DNA from: Spirosoma foliorum
GTDB taxonomy: Bacteria; Bacteroidota; Bacteroidia; Cytophagales; Spirosomataceae
Length of the DNA: 64,000 nucleotides
Direction: 5' to 3'
NCBI RefSeq assembly: GCF_014117325.1
Contig: NZ_CP059732.1
Coordinates: forward strand, 1,550,001-1,614,000
The position numbers were made by a program, and so were the translations under genes. The first letter of the stretch is position 1. Each line of letters opens with the position of its first letter. Below the pieces are notes generated by a model. It was not told where the DNA came from and ran no database searches. It worked only from the letters and a program-made list of their open reading frames with translations. Of the stretch, positions 1 through 9,322 are shown one piece after another.

Positions 1-559
1 GGTCATCAGCTTAATAACCCGAGGGTCACCGGTAGCCGAGTGGTATTGCTTCAGAATTTTGAGCATCACCATTTTGGGCCACCAGTCCTGACAATTATCG
101 CGTTGTAAACCGGCTTCATGCGGGTAATCTTTCAATGGCCCAAAGTAGCCATTGGGCTGCTGACTATTGATGGCCCATTCTACCCAGGGTTTTGTCTTGG
201 CAATCAACTCTTTGTCGTCCAGTAGATAGGCCAGGGGCAACAGACCATCAATCCAATACGGTCCGCGCTCCCATTGATCGCCATCGCCACCGAGCCAGCC
301 ATTGCGCTTACCCATAACCGATGGATACAGCTCATCGAGACGCCCCGAAGCACCCTCTTTTTGCCGAATAAGCATTTCGTGCAGCCAACCCTGTGCTTTA
401 ATCGCCCCAAGTGGTAGTTCAATATATGGGTTAGGGCGAAGCGGACTTCGGTTGTTGAGATACGTTCGCGAGGGGGGGTGCCTTACTGATCGGCTGAGCT
501 TGAGTACTCACCTGAATGGCAATCAACAGACCAATCAGACACAACAGAGATAGACGCAT
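1..559 (-). pseudogene. GH127-like beta-L-arabinofuranosidase (DUF1680), 5' part, frameshifted and cut by the window edge
   Basis: This is the N-terminal part of a secreted glycosidase that would remove terminal arabinofuranose from plant polymers; the rest lies beyond base 1. From the ATG at 557-559 it encodes a signal peptide (MRLSLLCLIGLLIAIQVS) and then enters a run of seven Gs (C on the coding strand) at 472-478, after which that frame stops within about 15 codons. If one base is removed from the run, the frame continues through YLNNRSPLRPNPYIELPLG, a WLHEML segment, GWLGGDGDQWERGPYW and DNCQDWWPKM to the edge. These match the conserved N-terminus of DUF1680/GH127 proteins. The homopolymer may be a sequencing error, a phase-variable tract or a real inactivating mutation. 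The family call is from memory of motifs, not a search. Confidence 0.7.
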
Positions 560-862
560 AAGCGGGTAAAACCAGAGTTAATTGTTTCTACTAAGAGGTA
601 TACCGAGAATCAGTAAAGCGATATAAGCAGACGATACTACTGAATGAACCTGAAAATTGGCCATACCTAAGTGGATAGTTGAATTGGCCATTTACCGAAT
701 AAAATGAGTACAATCCTGAATCATTGATATATGTCTGACCTAGAATCGTTTTAATGACCGTTCACAAGAAAAATGACTGAATAAGTTGGCTGATTTTTCA
801 ATTTGCTTATTTATGGGCGACGTGTGTTTGTGATTTTTATTTTTTGTAAATAAAGTATTGGT
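560..862. other. Intergenic region between divergent carbohydrate-active genes
   Basis: The region holds no convincing gene. It must contain the promoters for the minus-strand GH127-like gene and the plus-strand esterase/GH9 gene. A 10-base direct repeat AATTGGCCAT occurs at 655-664 and 682-691, 27 bases apart, and could be a regulator site. No clear TAnnTTTG promoter element was found. Confidence 0.4.
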
Positions 863-3751
863 ATGAGGGGGATCAGGATACTCGGTTGGGTAATAAGCAT
901 TTTAGTTGTTCATGCAGGACGGGCACAAGCGCCGGTTAATGGTACCGGTAGTCTCACTTCAGGTGGCAGAACCCGGACCTTTTCGTTCCACTTACCAACC
1001 AATATTCCTAAAGACAACCTTGCCCTCGTGATTGGGTATCATGGCGATGGCGGAACAGGCGCTGGTTTTCAAGCTTATGCAGGACTCGATGCCGTAGCTA
1101 ATACTCAGAATTTCATTGTTGCTTACCCCGATGCTGTAAACGTTGGGGGCAGTATTCAATTCAATAAATATGCCGATACCGCTCCCGGATTTGGGAAGGC
1201 AGGCGATACAAACGGCCCCAATCCACCTGACCCGAATGCGCCTGATGATGTTCTGTTTACCTCCGATCTGATCGACTATTTCGCGCAAAAGTATCGCATC
1301 AACCGAAATCGGGTGTATGTTACCGGACATTCGGGTGGAGGCTATATGTGCTACTTTTTGAGTATGACGCTGCCTAACAAAATCGCGGCTTTTGCACCCG
1401 TTGCGGCTAGTTTGTGGGGAAATGATGCCTATTTGAACACGTACTTTTCGGCGAATACCTATATGCCTGTTCCCGTTCTGCATATCCACAGCAAAGGAGA
1501 CCCTACGGTCGATCCACCGATTATTCCCTATCCAAAGACACCCGCCTATGTCTGGCCACTGTCGAATTACTCTGGTCTGAATTGTAACAACTGGAGTTCG
1601 TACACAACAACGGCCTTTAACCCCAATGTCGATTCGCTTACTTTTTGTGGGTCGGGAAAAAAGGTTGTTTTGCTCATGACGAAAGATGCTACGCATGGCT
1701 GGAGTTCACTGTTCAATGTGGCCCAAACGATCTGGAGTTTCGTGAAAGGATACCAATTAACCAGCTATCCCGAGTTTGATAATCACCTGAAAGTCGATCA
1801 GTTCGGCTACTTGCCTCTTGCTAAGAAAGTTGCCGTTATCAGTGGTCCTCAAACGGGGTACAATGCGTCTGAAACCTTTACCCCATCGAGCTATTATCAA
1901 ATCCGAAAATCAAGTACGAATGCCGTTGTTTTACGGGGAGCGCCAACGGTATGGGGTGGGGGAGCAACCCACACACAATCGGGCGACAAGGCGTGGTGGT
2001 TCGATTTCTCGGCTGTTCAGGAGTCAGGTCAGTATTACGTGTACGATTCACTTCAGCGGAAGCGCTCCTACGATTTTGAGATTAGCAACACAGTATATCA
2101 GCCCGTGTTGAAGCAGGCAGCCCGCGTATTTTTTTATCAACGGAGTGGTTTCGCGAAGCAAACACCTTATGCACAGGCTCCCTGGACGGATGGCGCTGCT
2201 TTTCTGGGGACTCAACAGGATAAGGATTGTCGGCTGGTGACCAACACCGCTGCATCGACCTCGCTGGATTTACAGGGCGGCTGGTTTGATGCGGGCGATT
2301 ACAACAAATATGTGCCCTTTACGTACGGCCCCCTGGTTGATATGTTGCTGGCTTATCAGGAAAATCCTGTTGCCTGGACAGATGATTTTAATATACCCGA
2401 ATCGGGGAACGGAATTCCTGATTTGTTAGACGAAGTGAAATGGGAGCTAGACTGGCTGCGCCGTATGCAACAACCGAATGGTTCGTTGCTGCATAAAGTT
2501 TCGGTAACGAGCTTTAATGCAACGTCACCGCCTAGTGCCGATACGAACGTTCGACGGTATGGAGCGGCCAGTACCGATGCTACGGCTACCGGGGCCGCTG
2601 TATTTGCGCTGGCGGCCATTCAGTTCAAGTCGCTTAGTAGCCCACAGATGCAAACGTATGGTAGTACCCTACAAACGGCAGCGATCAATGCGTTCAACTG
2701 GGCGAACAGCAACCCGGCGGTTCTCTTTAACAATACAGGTTTTGAAAGTGTAGCAGCTACCTATACCGATAATGACCGTATGGCACGACGAGTAGCGGCA
2801 GCCGCTTTCCTATATGTGCTCACTGGCGATAATACGTACAAGACGTTTTTTGATGCGAATTACAGCCAGATTCACCTAATACAATGGGGTTTTGCTTTTC
2901 CATTCGAAGCCACCTATCAGGATGCGTTGCTGTATTATGCCCGTGCGCCAGGTGCCACTACCAGCGTTAAAAACGCGATTTTATCAGCTTATACGGCTAG
3001 TCTGAAAACTAATAACAGCGACAATCTCCCTAGTTATCTGAATCAATCCGATGCGTATCGGGCGTTTCTAAAAAATGATAATTACACCTGGGGAAGCAAT
3101 GAAACAAAAGCCCATCAAGGCAATATGTTTTTCTCGATGAATACCTACAATCAGGATGCTGCCAACAAAACCAACTACCGAGATGCGGGCATGGGTTTTA
3201 TTCATTACCTGCATGGCGTGAATCCAACGGCCTATTGTTACCTAACCAATATGAGCGCTTACGGAGGTGAATTTTCGGCTCCGACGATGTATCATTCCTG
3301 GTTTGGTGATGGAACCGTATTTGATTTTAACCCACCACCCGCCTATCTGATGGGGGGCGCCAATCCAACCTACGCGCCCGATGCGAATTACTCAGGGCCA
3401 GTTATAAGTCCACCGCAAAACCAGCCGATTCAGAAATCGTACAAAGCCTGGAATACCAGTTATCCCGAAAATTCCTGGCAACTGAATGAGCCAGCCATCT
3501 ACTCACAGGGCGCTTATTTGCGACTACTCGCGCAAACAATGTGCTATACCGATATGGTTACCAGTGTTAAATCCGGAAACTGGAATGATCCCTTTACCTG
3601 GGCCTGCGGGCGAATCCCATCGAGTACAGATCGTGTGGTTATTCAACAAAATCACACCATTACGATCAACGCGACCGTAAATGCCAAAAAACTGGATTTG
3701 AAGGGGCAGATTACCTACGTAAACGGAGGCAAACTCAATTTCGGCAACTGA
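863..3751 (+). CDS. Secreted PHB-depolymerase-type esterase fused to a GH9 endoglucanase
   Basis: This 962-residue exported enzyme probably cleaves ester side groups and beta-1,4-glucan of plant cell wall. After a signal peptide (residues 1-23) comes an alpha/beta-hydrolase of the PHB depolymerase/feruloyl esterase type (about 30-295), with the nucleophile motif GHSGGGYM near residue 155 and a probable catalytic His in ATHGWSS. An Ig-like CelD_N domain starts at LKVDQFGYLP (about 309). The GH9 catalytic domain follows (about 415-890), with GGWFDAGDYNKYV giving candidate Asp476 and Asp479, HGVNP giving His784, and NEPAIYSQGAY giving the likely acid Glu876. The tail (about 900-962, SGNWNDPFTW, PSSTDRVVI) looks like a G8-type beta module; no standard T9SS sorting domain follows it. 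The domain calls are motif-based. Confidence 0.88.
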   Translation: MRGIRILGWVISILVVHAGRAQAPVNGTGSLTSGGRTRTFSFHLPTNIPKDNLALVIGYHGDGGTGAGFQAYAGLDAVANTQNFIVAYPDAVNVGGSIQFNKYADTAPGFGKAGDTNGPNPPDPNAPDDVLFTSDLIDYFAQKYRINRNRVYVTGHSGGGYMCYFLSMTLPNKIAAFAPVAASLWGNDAYLNTYFSANTYMPVPVLHIHSKGDPTVDPPIIPYPKTPAYVWPLSNYSGLNCNNWSSYTTTAFNPNVDSLTFCGSGKKVVLLMTKDATHGWSSLFNVAQTIWSFVKGYQLTSYPEFDNHLKVDQFGYLPLAKKVAVISGPQTGYNASETFTPSSYYQIRKSSTNAVVLRGAPTVWGGGATHTQSGDKAWWFDFSAVQESGQYYVYDSLQRKRSYDFEISNTVYQPVLKQAARVFFYQRSGFAKQTPYAQAPWTDGAAFLGTQQDKDCRLVTNTAASTSLDLQGGWFDAGDYNKYVPFTYGPLVDMLLAYQENPVAWTDDFNIPESGNGIPDLLDEVKWELDWLRRMQQPNGSLLHKVSVTSFNATSPPSADTNVRRYGAASTDATATGAAVFALAAIQFKSLSSPQMQTYGSTLQTAAINAFNWANSNPAVLFNNTGFESVAATYTDNDRMARRVAAAAFLYVLTGDNTYKTFFDANYSQIHLIQWGFAFPFEATYQDALLYYARAPGATTSVKNAILSAYTASLKTNNSDNLPSYLNQSDAYRAFLKNDNYTWGSNETKAHQGNMFFSMNTYNQDAANKTNYRDAGMGFIHYLHGVNPTAYCYLTNMSAYGGEFSAPTMYHSWFGDGTVFDFNPPPAYLMGGANPTYAPDANYSGPVISPPQNQPIQKSYKAWNTSYPENSWQLNEPAIYSQGAYLRLLAQTMCYTDMVTSVKSGNWNDPFTWACGRIPSSTDRVVIQQNHTITINATVNAKKLDLKGQITYVNGGKLNFGN

Positions 3752-3790
3752 CAAACACAACTGAAATAACGAATAGGCAGCAGATGACTA

Positions 3791-4126
3791 TTAGCCGTGC
3801 GTAGCCGTGAGGGCAGGCGTATCGGCAACTTTGTCGACAAGATCAATTTTCGAAATAGACACAACAAGCGTTGCCAATGCATTTTTCGACCGTTCATCGA
3901 CCATCATTACCCAATCCATTTTATCGACCCGGTGCGTTTTATGACCGATTGGATTATGGACCGTCGTGTTGCTGGCTTCTCGTCGGGCCAGGGTCATGTT
4001 GATAGTATCGCCTTCTTTAAACGTAGGAACAAAGCTGAAATAGCCATCGGCCACCACCTTGCTCGGTTTGTCTTCAGATGCAGATTCAAAAAAGATAATC
4101 TTCAGATTTTCGGATTGATTGGCCAT
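3791..4126 (-). CDS. Hypothetical 111-residue soluble protein
   Basis: I do not recognise the family. The product has no signal peptide or membrane segment. Alternating hydrophobic residues (KIIFFES, VADGYFSFVPTF, LVVSISKIDLVDKV) suggest a small beta-rich domain. It was chosen over the opposite-strand open frame because its residue composition looks protein-like and its start lies in a sensible intergenic region facing the tRNA. It is convergent with the esterase/GH9 gene. Function unknown. Confidence 0.6.
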   Translation of the reverse strand: MANQSENLKIIFFESASEDKPSKVVADGYFSFVPTFKEGDTINMTLARREASNTTVHNPIGHKTHRVDKMDWVMMVDERSKNALATLVVSISKIDLVDKVADTPALTATHG

Positions 4127-4297
4127 GTGTTTGTAGTGAGATCAAGGGAGCTAATGTGTACCTAACCGTCAACATAGACTAAATGTTATTAGCCTGAAAT
4201 CACCTTCTCTTAGCTGAAATCATGGTATACGACAAACATTGATGGGCTGTTTTTTGCAAAACAGTCGTAATCGGCGTAGTTTTGCGGCTTCAAAGAC

Positions 4298-4371
4298 GGT
4301 CCCGTAGCTCAGCTGGATAGAGCATCTTCCTTCTAAGAAGGCGGTCATTGGTTCGAATCCAATCGGGATCA
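4298..4371 (+). tRNA. tRNA-Arg (anticodon TCT)
   Basis: A full cloverleaf can be folded. The acceptor stem is GGTCCCG with CGGGATC (one G-U pair) and discriminator A at 4371. The D arm is GCTC/GAGC, and the anticodon stem TCTTC/GAAGG encloses loop CTTCTAA with anticodon TCT at 4332-4334. The T arm contains GGTTCGAATCC. CCA is not encoded. The gene stands alone between two minus-strand genes. Confidence 0.96.
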
Positions 4372-4443
4372 CAATGGAAATCAGCTGGTTGGCTTTATTG
4401 CTGACCAGCTGATTTTGTTTAAGGGGCAATAAGTTTTAGATAC

Positions 4444-4827
4444 TCAGATTACTACGCCTGGTGTAAAGAAATTAACCAGATTCCCATCTGGGTCCCGGAA
4501 GAGGAGTGAACGGTTTCCCCAGGGCATAGTTGTTGGGGGCTGAACCAGGCTGTCACCAATAAACGTAGCTAGACGGTTATATTCGGCGTCAACGTCATCA
4601 ACGCGGAACTCAATAATAACGGACTGATTTTGAGTGGATTGGGTAACTTTGGCACCCCCAAAAAGAGCCAACGTGTTTGTACTGCCAATAGCCAAAGTTG
4701 CTGTATCAGTACGTAATTCGGCGAAATCAGCCGTGTACTGGGTCAATGGTTGACGAGTGATTTGTTGATAGAAGTCAATCAGTCGCTTGATATCGGCGGT
4801 AATAATCCGGATGGAGGAAAAATTCAT
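4444..4827 (-). CDS. VOC (glyoxalase/bleomycin-resistance) superfamily protein
   Basis: This 127-residue single-domain protein has the paired beta-alpha-beta-beta-beta architecture of the vicinal oxygen chelate fold. It begins with IRIITADIKRLIDFYQQIT and ends with the typical NRSLLFRDPDGNLVNFF. Such proteins are small metal-dependent lyases, dioxygenases or resistance proteins; the substrate cannot be told from sequence. There is no signal peptide, so it is probably cytoplasmic. It appears monocistronic, upstream of a hairpin at 4910-4944. Confidence 0.85.
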   Translation of the reverse strand: MNFSSIRIITADIKRLIDFYQQITRQPLTQYTADFAELRTDTATLAIGSTNTLALFGGAKVTQSTQNQSVIIEFRVDDVDAEYNRLATFIGDSLVQPPTTMPWGNRSLLFRDPDGNLVNFFTPGVVI

Positions 4828-4909
4828 GTTGTAGGAGCGTGTTTATTTATCGTCGCAAAACAAACACGCTTCACTGACAGCCTTATGTCAGTAGTTATTT
4901 GATGAACAC

Positions 4910-4944
4910 AAAAATGCCCGATTCAGCGTTGATCGGGCATTTTT
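4910..4944. terminator. Rho-independent terminator hairpin
   Basis: The arms AAAAATGCCCGAT and ATCGGGCATTTTT close a nine-base loop with A and T tracts on both sides, so it can act in both directions. It lies just beyond the 3' end of the minus-strand glycerophosphodiester phosphodiesterase gene. Confidence 0.85.
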
Positions 4945-4962
4945 GTGTATTTGATTCTTAGC

Positions 4963-5829
4963 TTACTTGAACAGATTGGGGTAATCTGAAATGATACCAT
5001 CCACACCTACTTGTTGAAGACTTTCTATCTCTGCTTTGGTGTTAACTGTCCAGGGAATTATCAGCATGCCTTGCTGGTGGCAGGTTTTCACCATGTCAGG
5101 GGTTACTGTTTTGTAATAGGGACTGTACGTACGGGGTTTGAAGCCCAGAATAGCTAGGTTTTCGTCTAGCGTTTTGGCGTTGGCTGTCAGGTAGGAAAGA
5201 GCGACATCCGGAAATTGCTGATGAATCAATTGCAGAGGTCGGACGTCAAACGACTGGATGGTCAGGCGCTTACCTAACTGCTTCTTTTGGCATACCGCCA
5301 ATACCAGATCGACAAATTCTTTCGGTTCAGGGTGAGCGATTCCGTCTCCTGCCGGGGCTGATTTGATCTCAATATTGTACATCGGCAGAGGCACCCCCTT
5401 TGCTTTTGCATAGGTTTCCACCGAGTCGATCAGTTCGGAAAGGAGCGGTTTGTACGCCTTGAATTTCTGCTGCTGAGCAAATTGAGGATGTGGCTTGCTG
5501 CCCACGTCAAACGTCTTTATCTCGGCATAAGTCAGCTTATACAGATTGACGTTTTTTTGCTCGTCGGCGGTAACTGGTGTGCCATCCGGCTTTAGCACAA
5601 AATCTGCCGACATGTAGGTGTCATGCGAAACCACCACCTGCTTATCTGCCGAAATTACGGCGTCCATTTCCAGCGTTTGAACGCCAAGATCCATGGCTTT
5701 TTTCATCGCCGGAATCGTATTCTCCGGCATCAATCCTCTGGCGCCCCGATGCCCCTGTCTGTCAAATTTAGATTGAGCCAGCAAAACGTGGTTAAATAGT
5801 AATAGGCTTAGTAGTAGCTTGATTTTCAT
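4963..5829 (-). CDS. Secreted glycerophosphodiester phosphodiesterase
   Basis: The 288-residue enzyme hydrolyses glycerophosphodiesters to glycerol-3-phosphate and an alcohol, normally in the periplasm. A signal peptide (MKIKLLLSLLLFNHVLLAQS) precedes a GDPD TIM barrel. The active-site set is visible: His27-Arg28 in QGHRGARG, Glu36 in PENT, Glu54 and Asp56 in LEMDAVIS, and His69 in VVVSHD. The C-terminal VDGIISDYPN is also typical. The length fits the family. It lies downstream of a TonB receptor and near two more phosphatases, suggesting a role in phosphate or glycerol recovery. Confidence 0.92.
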   Translation of the reverse strand: MKIKLLLSLLLFNHVLLAQSKFDRQGHRGARGLMPENTIPAMKKAMDLGVQTLEMDAVISADKQVVVSHDTYMSADFVLKPDGTPVTADEQKNVNLYKLTYAEIKTFDVGSKPHPQFAQQQKFKAYKPLLSELIDSVETYAKAKGVPLPMYNIEIKSAPAGDGIAHPEPKEFVDLVLAVCQKKQLGKRLTIQSFDVRPLQLIHQQFPDVALSYLTANAKTLDENLAILGFKPRTYSPYYKTVTPDMVKTCHQQGMLIIPWTVNTKAEIESLQQVGVDGIISDYPNLFK

Positions 5830-5849
5830 GGTGTTTACTTTTTTTGTTT

Positions 5850-5940
5850 TGTAGCGTGGACTTTAGTCCGCGTAGCCGAAGGCTAATTATTTCGAGTCTT
5901 ATTTTAGCCTTCGGCTACGCGGACTAAAGTCCACGCTACA
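5850..5940. repeat. Perfect 37-bp inverted repeat
   Basis: The arms at 5850-5886 and 5904-5940 are perfect reverse complements around a 17-base loop. Each arm itself contains a smaller dyad (TGGACTTTAGTCC). The element fills the gap between the TonB receptor and phosphodiesterase genes and could work as a terminator or as a mobile REP-like element. Its outer sequence TGTAGCGTGGAC resembles that of the repeat at 40677. Confidence 0.93.
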
Positions 5941-5954
5941 ATAAAGCCTAATCC

Positions 5955-8900
5955 TTAAAACCCATAACGCAACCCGATCTGAATCTGGAACGGATCGCCT
6001 GATGGTGTCACGGCACCGGTTGCGTTTACGCGGTACGTATACTGCTGGGTTGCCTGGCTAAAAGCGGGAATGGCTACATTGCCTCCCGATGCAGGAATCC
6101 CGAGTGCATATAGAGCCTGATTTCCCAAAGACAGGTTGGTGCCCTTATTCCGATTCAACAGGTTGGCCACATTGAACGCATCTACGGATAAGTCGATATA
6201 CTGTCTTTTTCCGAACAACAGGAATCGTTTGTTAGCCCGAAGATCGAAGACGCCGTAGAAGCCGTTGATACCGCCATTCCGTTCAGCAATTTTGCCCGAG
6301 TAGGCATTGATGTAATCTTTGAGGCTCTGACTAGCCGTGGGACTGTCCAGCAACGTCTGTAAACCAGTCCGAACGTTAGCTGCCACTTCTGGATTGTTTC
6401 GGTCGAAAACGAAGGCCAAATCATTCGTTGTCACAAAGTCACCGTTGTTGTTAGCTCCCGACAGCAACGAATAGCGCGTACCACCAATTCCCGAATACCG
6501 GAAGCCTACCGAGATGCCGTAGAACGAAGGCAGCGTACCATAAACGACCAGTTTGTTCCGGAACTGATTATCCGAATAGGTCATCTTGCTCAAATCGCGT
6601 GGATCATCTTTGACTAACTGTACGAGTGTAGCCGTGTTCGCTACGTTACCATTGTAAGAGGTGTTGTCTTTGGTGTCGTTCCAGGTATAGCTGGCCGAGA
6701 TTTCGCCATCCCGGAAGTACTGGTACGTTGCATCCAACACAACAGCAAACTGATTGACTTTACCCTGACTACCCAACTCAAGCACCCGGCCTAATCGCTG
6801 ACTGATCCGGCCCTGCTGCCAGTCGCCCGCTCCGTTTGAAGGCATTGAATTCAGAGGCACGTAAACACCACGGTTGTCTTCGTTCGTTAAGCGGAAAAAC
6901 GGTTGCTCCACAATATTTCGGTCAACATACGTATAGTTGTGGCGGGCCAGCGACGCATAACCCGTCAAACTAACTTTAAATTTATCCGTCAAGTAGTGCG
7001 TATACGACAAGTTCGCTTTGTAGAGTATGGGTGTCCGTGCATCGGCACCGGTCATGTTGATTGTTGGCAGTTGAAAAGCCGCCAACGACGGAATGCTGGC
7101 GTAATTATTCCGATAAGCGGCAAAATCTGGCGTAGGTATGTTTGGAGCACGTACGTCTACCGTTCCGTAATGTTTGCCATCGAAAGTAAGGTTGTTGATG
7201 ATGACGTAGTTGTTAATGTCCGATGCGAACACGCCCGCTCCGAAACGAATGAAATCCTTGTGCTCTTCGTTGACATCCCACGTTAACTGCAAGCGGGGCT
7301 GGGCTACAAATGATTTCAGTTGGTTATCGGTGCGTAGTTTCAGGTCATCAAAGACCACCTGATTGAAGGCCGCTTTCGGATAGAGGGCATAATCGAACCG
7401 CAAACCAGCGGTCATGTCTAAGCCTGGAGCCAGCTTCGTACTCATCTGGCCGTACAAACCGGCATTGAGCGTATTGCCAACAACCGTTGGATCAGCTACC
7501 AGAGGCACTTCCCGGAAATACCGGTAAGGCTGCAGCCGCTCAAACTTATCCAGAGCCGACACGGCAACGTTATTGACAACTTCTGATGTGTAGTGGAATC
7601 GTCCGTTTACTTCACTGCCATACAACGACTTCGCATGGGTATACATCAGGTCGAGCCCGAAGGTGAACTGTGCCTTGTTGGTGTTGTAGTACAGGTTGTC
7701 AACCAACTGGATTACGTTGTTGGTGAAGCCTTCCTGCGCAAAGCGATGCCCGCCCATCTGGATGCTGGTTGCCCGGCTGGTTCCATCGATGGTCGACGTT
7801 ACGTTTTCAACGATGTTACGGGGAATGTTAGCTGCCGGTAGCTGATCGCCAGGGGCACTTTTCTGATAGGTGTATAAATGCTGAACCTTTAACTCGTTGG
7901 TAGTTTTCGAACTGAGTGAAGTACGTAAGGTTGCCAGCAAGCTGTTGTCGATGTTGAAATCGTTGCCGTACGACTCGTAGATATTAATCGCCGTGTTGTC
8001 GGCCAGGCCCAGTTTATTGCGGTCGTTGGTGTAATTGTCGCGGACAGTCAGCAGGTTTTTTTCATTTATCTGCCAGTCAATCCGGGCAAAACCAGCATCC
8101 GTTGGCCGAACTTTACTAAACGTGCCATACTGAGGTGTTGTAGCTGTGCCATATTTAGTCTGGGCAATGCTCACAAATCGGTCTAGGGTGGCTCTGGTCA
8201 CCAGAAACCGGCTTTCATCGGCGGGTGTCTGTACGTCAGCAATAATCAACGGACGAGAATCCTGTTGGTGATCCCAGACGACAAAAAAGTGTAGTTTATC
8301 TTTAATGATCGGACCGCCTAGCGAAAAACCGAACTGATTAGTCGAGAAGGGGACCTTACGCTCGTTGCCCCGAATATCGTACCGGCTCGATAGCCAGTTA
8401 GCACGGGTGTAGTTAAAAATACTACCCGTTAATTTGTTGGTCCCCGATTTCGTTACGGCACTGATGGTGCCGCCACCGCTGCGGCCGTAAATAACGTCGT
8501 ACTGATTGGTAACTACTTTAAATTCGCGTACGGCCTCAATGGAAATGGTGTAGGGCGCTCCACTGCGGCTAGTCGTTGGGCCAGCTGAGGTTGGGTTCTT
8601 GGCCGTTGTACCGTCGATGGTAAAATTTGTCGACGAACCCAGTTGACCCGATAGATTAGTACCACGGCTCAATGGCGACAGATCGGTCAAGGAGGTGAAA
8701 TTCCGGCCATTAACGGGCAGGGCAGCAATTGATCGGGCTGATATAGTTGTAGCTGCGCCCAAAAACTCGGTCTTATTCTTCAGACCGGAGGCTACCACCT
8801 GCACGACTTCGAGCGATTGGCCGCTTTCCTCCATATTGAGGTTTACTCGGATAGCGTCGCCCTGATTCAGCGTGTAGCCGGTCCGTTGTTGATCGCCGAA

Positions 8901-9164
8901 GCCAACAAACGAAACGCGGATGGTGTATGGCCCGCCTAATGGTAATTCTTTGAACAGATAGTCGCCCTGGGCATTGGTTACCGTTCCGGTTGTAAAGCCC
9001 GTTGATTCGTTGCGAACCTGAACTGTAGCACCTGGTAGTGGCGATTTTTTGTTATCCGAAATAACTCCCGAAATGGAAGCCTGGGTAGTTTGTGCTCTTG
9101 TTTGGTCAATCGCCAGACAAGCGATAAGAAGTAGTAAGATTGTTGAAAGAAGATATTTTTTCAT
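5955..9164 (-). CDS. Oar-type TonB-dependent outer-membrane receptor
   Basis: The 1069-residue protein is a ligand-gated outer-membrane channel with an energy-coupled plug. After a signal peptide (about 1-24) comes a carboxypeptidase-regulatory-like beta-sandwich (about 28-112, ISGVISDNKKSPLPGATVQV). The plug (about 125-245) includes LPVNGRNFTSLTDLSPL and YDVIYGRSGGGTISAVTKSG, hallmarks of the Oar subgroup. The remainder is a long beta-barrel ending in FQIQIGLRYGF with a terminal aromatic residue. There is no SusD partner next to it. The substrate is unknown; nearby phosphatases hint at an organophosphate or peptide-like ligand, but this is weak inference. Confidence 0.9.
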   Translation of the reverse strand: MKKYLLSTILLLLIACLAIDQTRAQTTQASISGVISDNKKSPLPGATVQVRNESTGFTTGTVTNAQGDYLFKELPLGGPYTIRVSFVGFGDQQRTGYTLNQGDAIRVNLNMEESGQSLEVVQVVASGLKNKTEFLGAATTISARSIAALPVNGRNFTSLTDLSPLSRGTNLSGQLGSSTNFTIDGTTAKNPTSAGPTTSRSGAPYTISIEAVREFKVVTNQYDVIYGRSGGGTISAVTKSGTNKLTGSIFNYTRANWLSSRYDIRGNERKVPFSTNQFGFSLGGPIIKDKLHFFVVWDHQQDSRPLIIADVQTPADESRFLVTRATLDRFVSIAQTKYGTATTPQYGTFSKVRPTDAGFARIDWQINEKNLLTVRDNYTNDRNKLGLADNTAINIYESYGNDFNIDNSLLATLRTSLSSKTTNELKVQHLYTYQKSAPGDQLPAANIPRNIVENVTSTIDGTSRATSIQMGGHRFAQEGFTNNVIQLVDNLYYNTNKAQFTFGLDLMYTHAKSLYGSEVNGRFHYTSEVVNNVAVSALDKFERLQPYRYFREVPLVADPTVVGNTLNAGLYGQMSTKLAPGLDMTAGLRFDYALYPKAAFNQVVFDDLKLRTDNQLKSFVAQPRLQLTWDVNEEHKDFIRFGAGVFASDINNYVIINNLTFDGKHYGTVDVRAPNIPTPDFAAYRNNYASIPSLAAFQLPTINMTGADARTPILYKANLSYTHYLTDKFKVSLTGYASLARHNYTYVDRNIVEQPFFRLTNEDNRGVYVPLNSMPSNGAGDWQQGRISQRLGRVLELGSQGKVNQFAVVLDATYQYFRDGEISASYTWNDTKDNTSYNGNVANTATLVQLVKDDPRDLSKMTYSDNQFRNKLVVYGTLPSFYGISVGFRYSGIGGTRYSLLSGANNNGDFVTTNDLAFVFDRNNPEVAANVRTGLQTLLDSPTASQSLKDYINAYSGKIAERNGGINGFYGVFDLRANKRFLLFGKRQYIDLSVDAFNVANLLNRNKGTNLSLGNQALYALGIPASGGNVAIPAFSQATQQYTYRVNATGAVTPSGDPFQIQIGLRYGF

Positions 9165-9165
9165 A

Positions 9166-9192
9166 CAGCAGGTTGTAAAAATTTGCCTGCTG
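9166..9192 (-). promoter_or_regulatory. Small hairpin directly before the TonB receptor start codon
   Basis: CAGCAGG at 9166-9172 and CCTGCTG at 9186-9192 form a 7-bp dyad around an AT-rich 13-base loop. It sits one base upstream of the start codon on the transcript, where a hairpin could limit ribosome entry. This is seen in sequence only; no known RNA family is recognised. Confidence 0.35.
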
Positions 9193-9322
9193 CAAAGAGA
9201 GTAGAACTACTCGGGTTTAATGTTAATTTAATGTTGTTAAATTATGATCATTTGTCTATAATAAAGACATAATTAGTAATTGAAGTTGTTCAACTTTTTC
9301 TCTTGTAGAAAAGTCTAGACTG

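Noticed and set aside
992..1696. Long open frame on the minus strand inside the esterase/GH9 gene
   Set aside because: It is antisense to a well-supported domain and its residues have no protein-like pattern.
3797..4165. Plus-strand open frame opposite the 111-residue hypothetical gene
   Set aside because: It is His/Arg/Phe-heavy with no hydrophobic pattern; the minus-strand frame is more protein-like.
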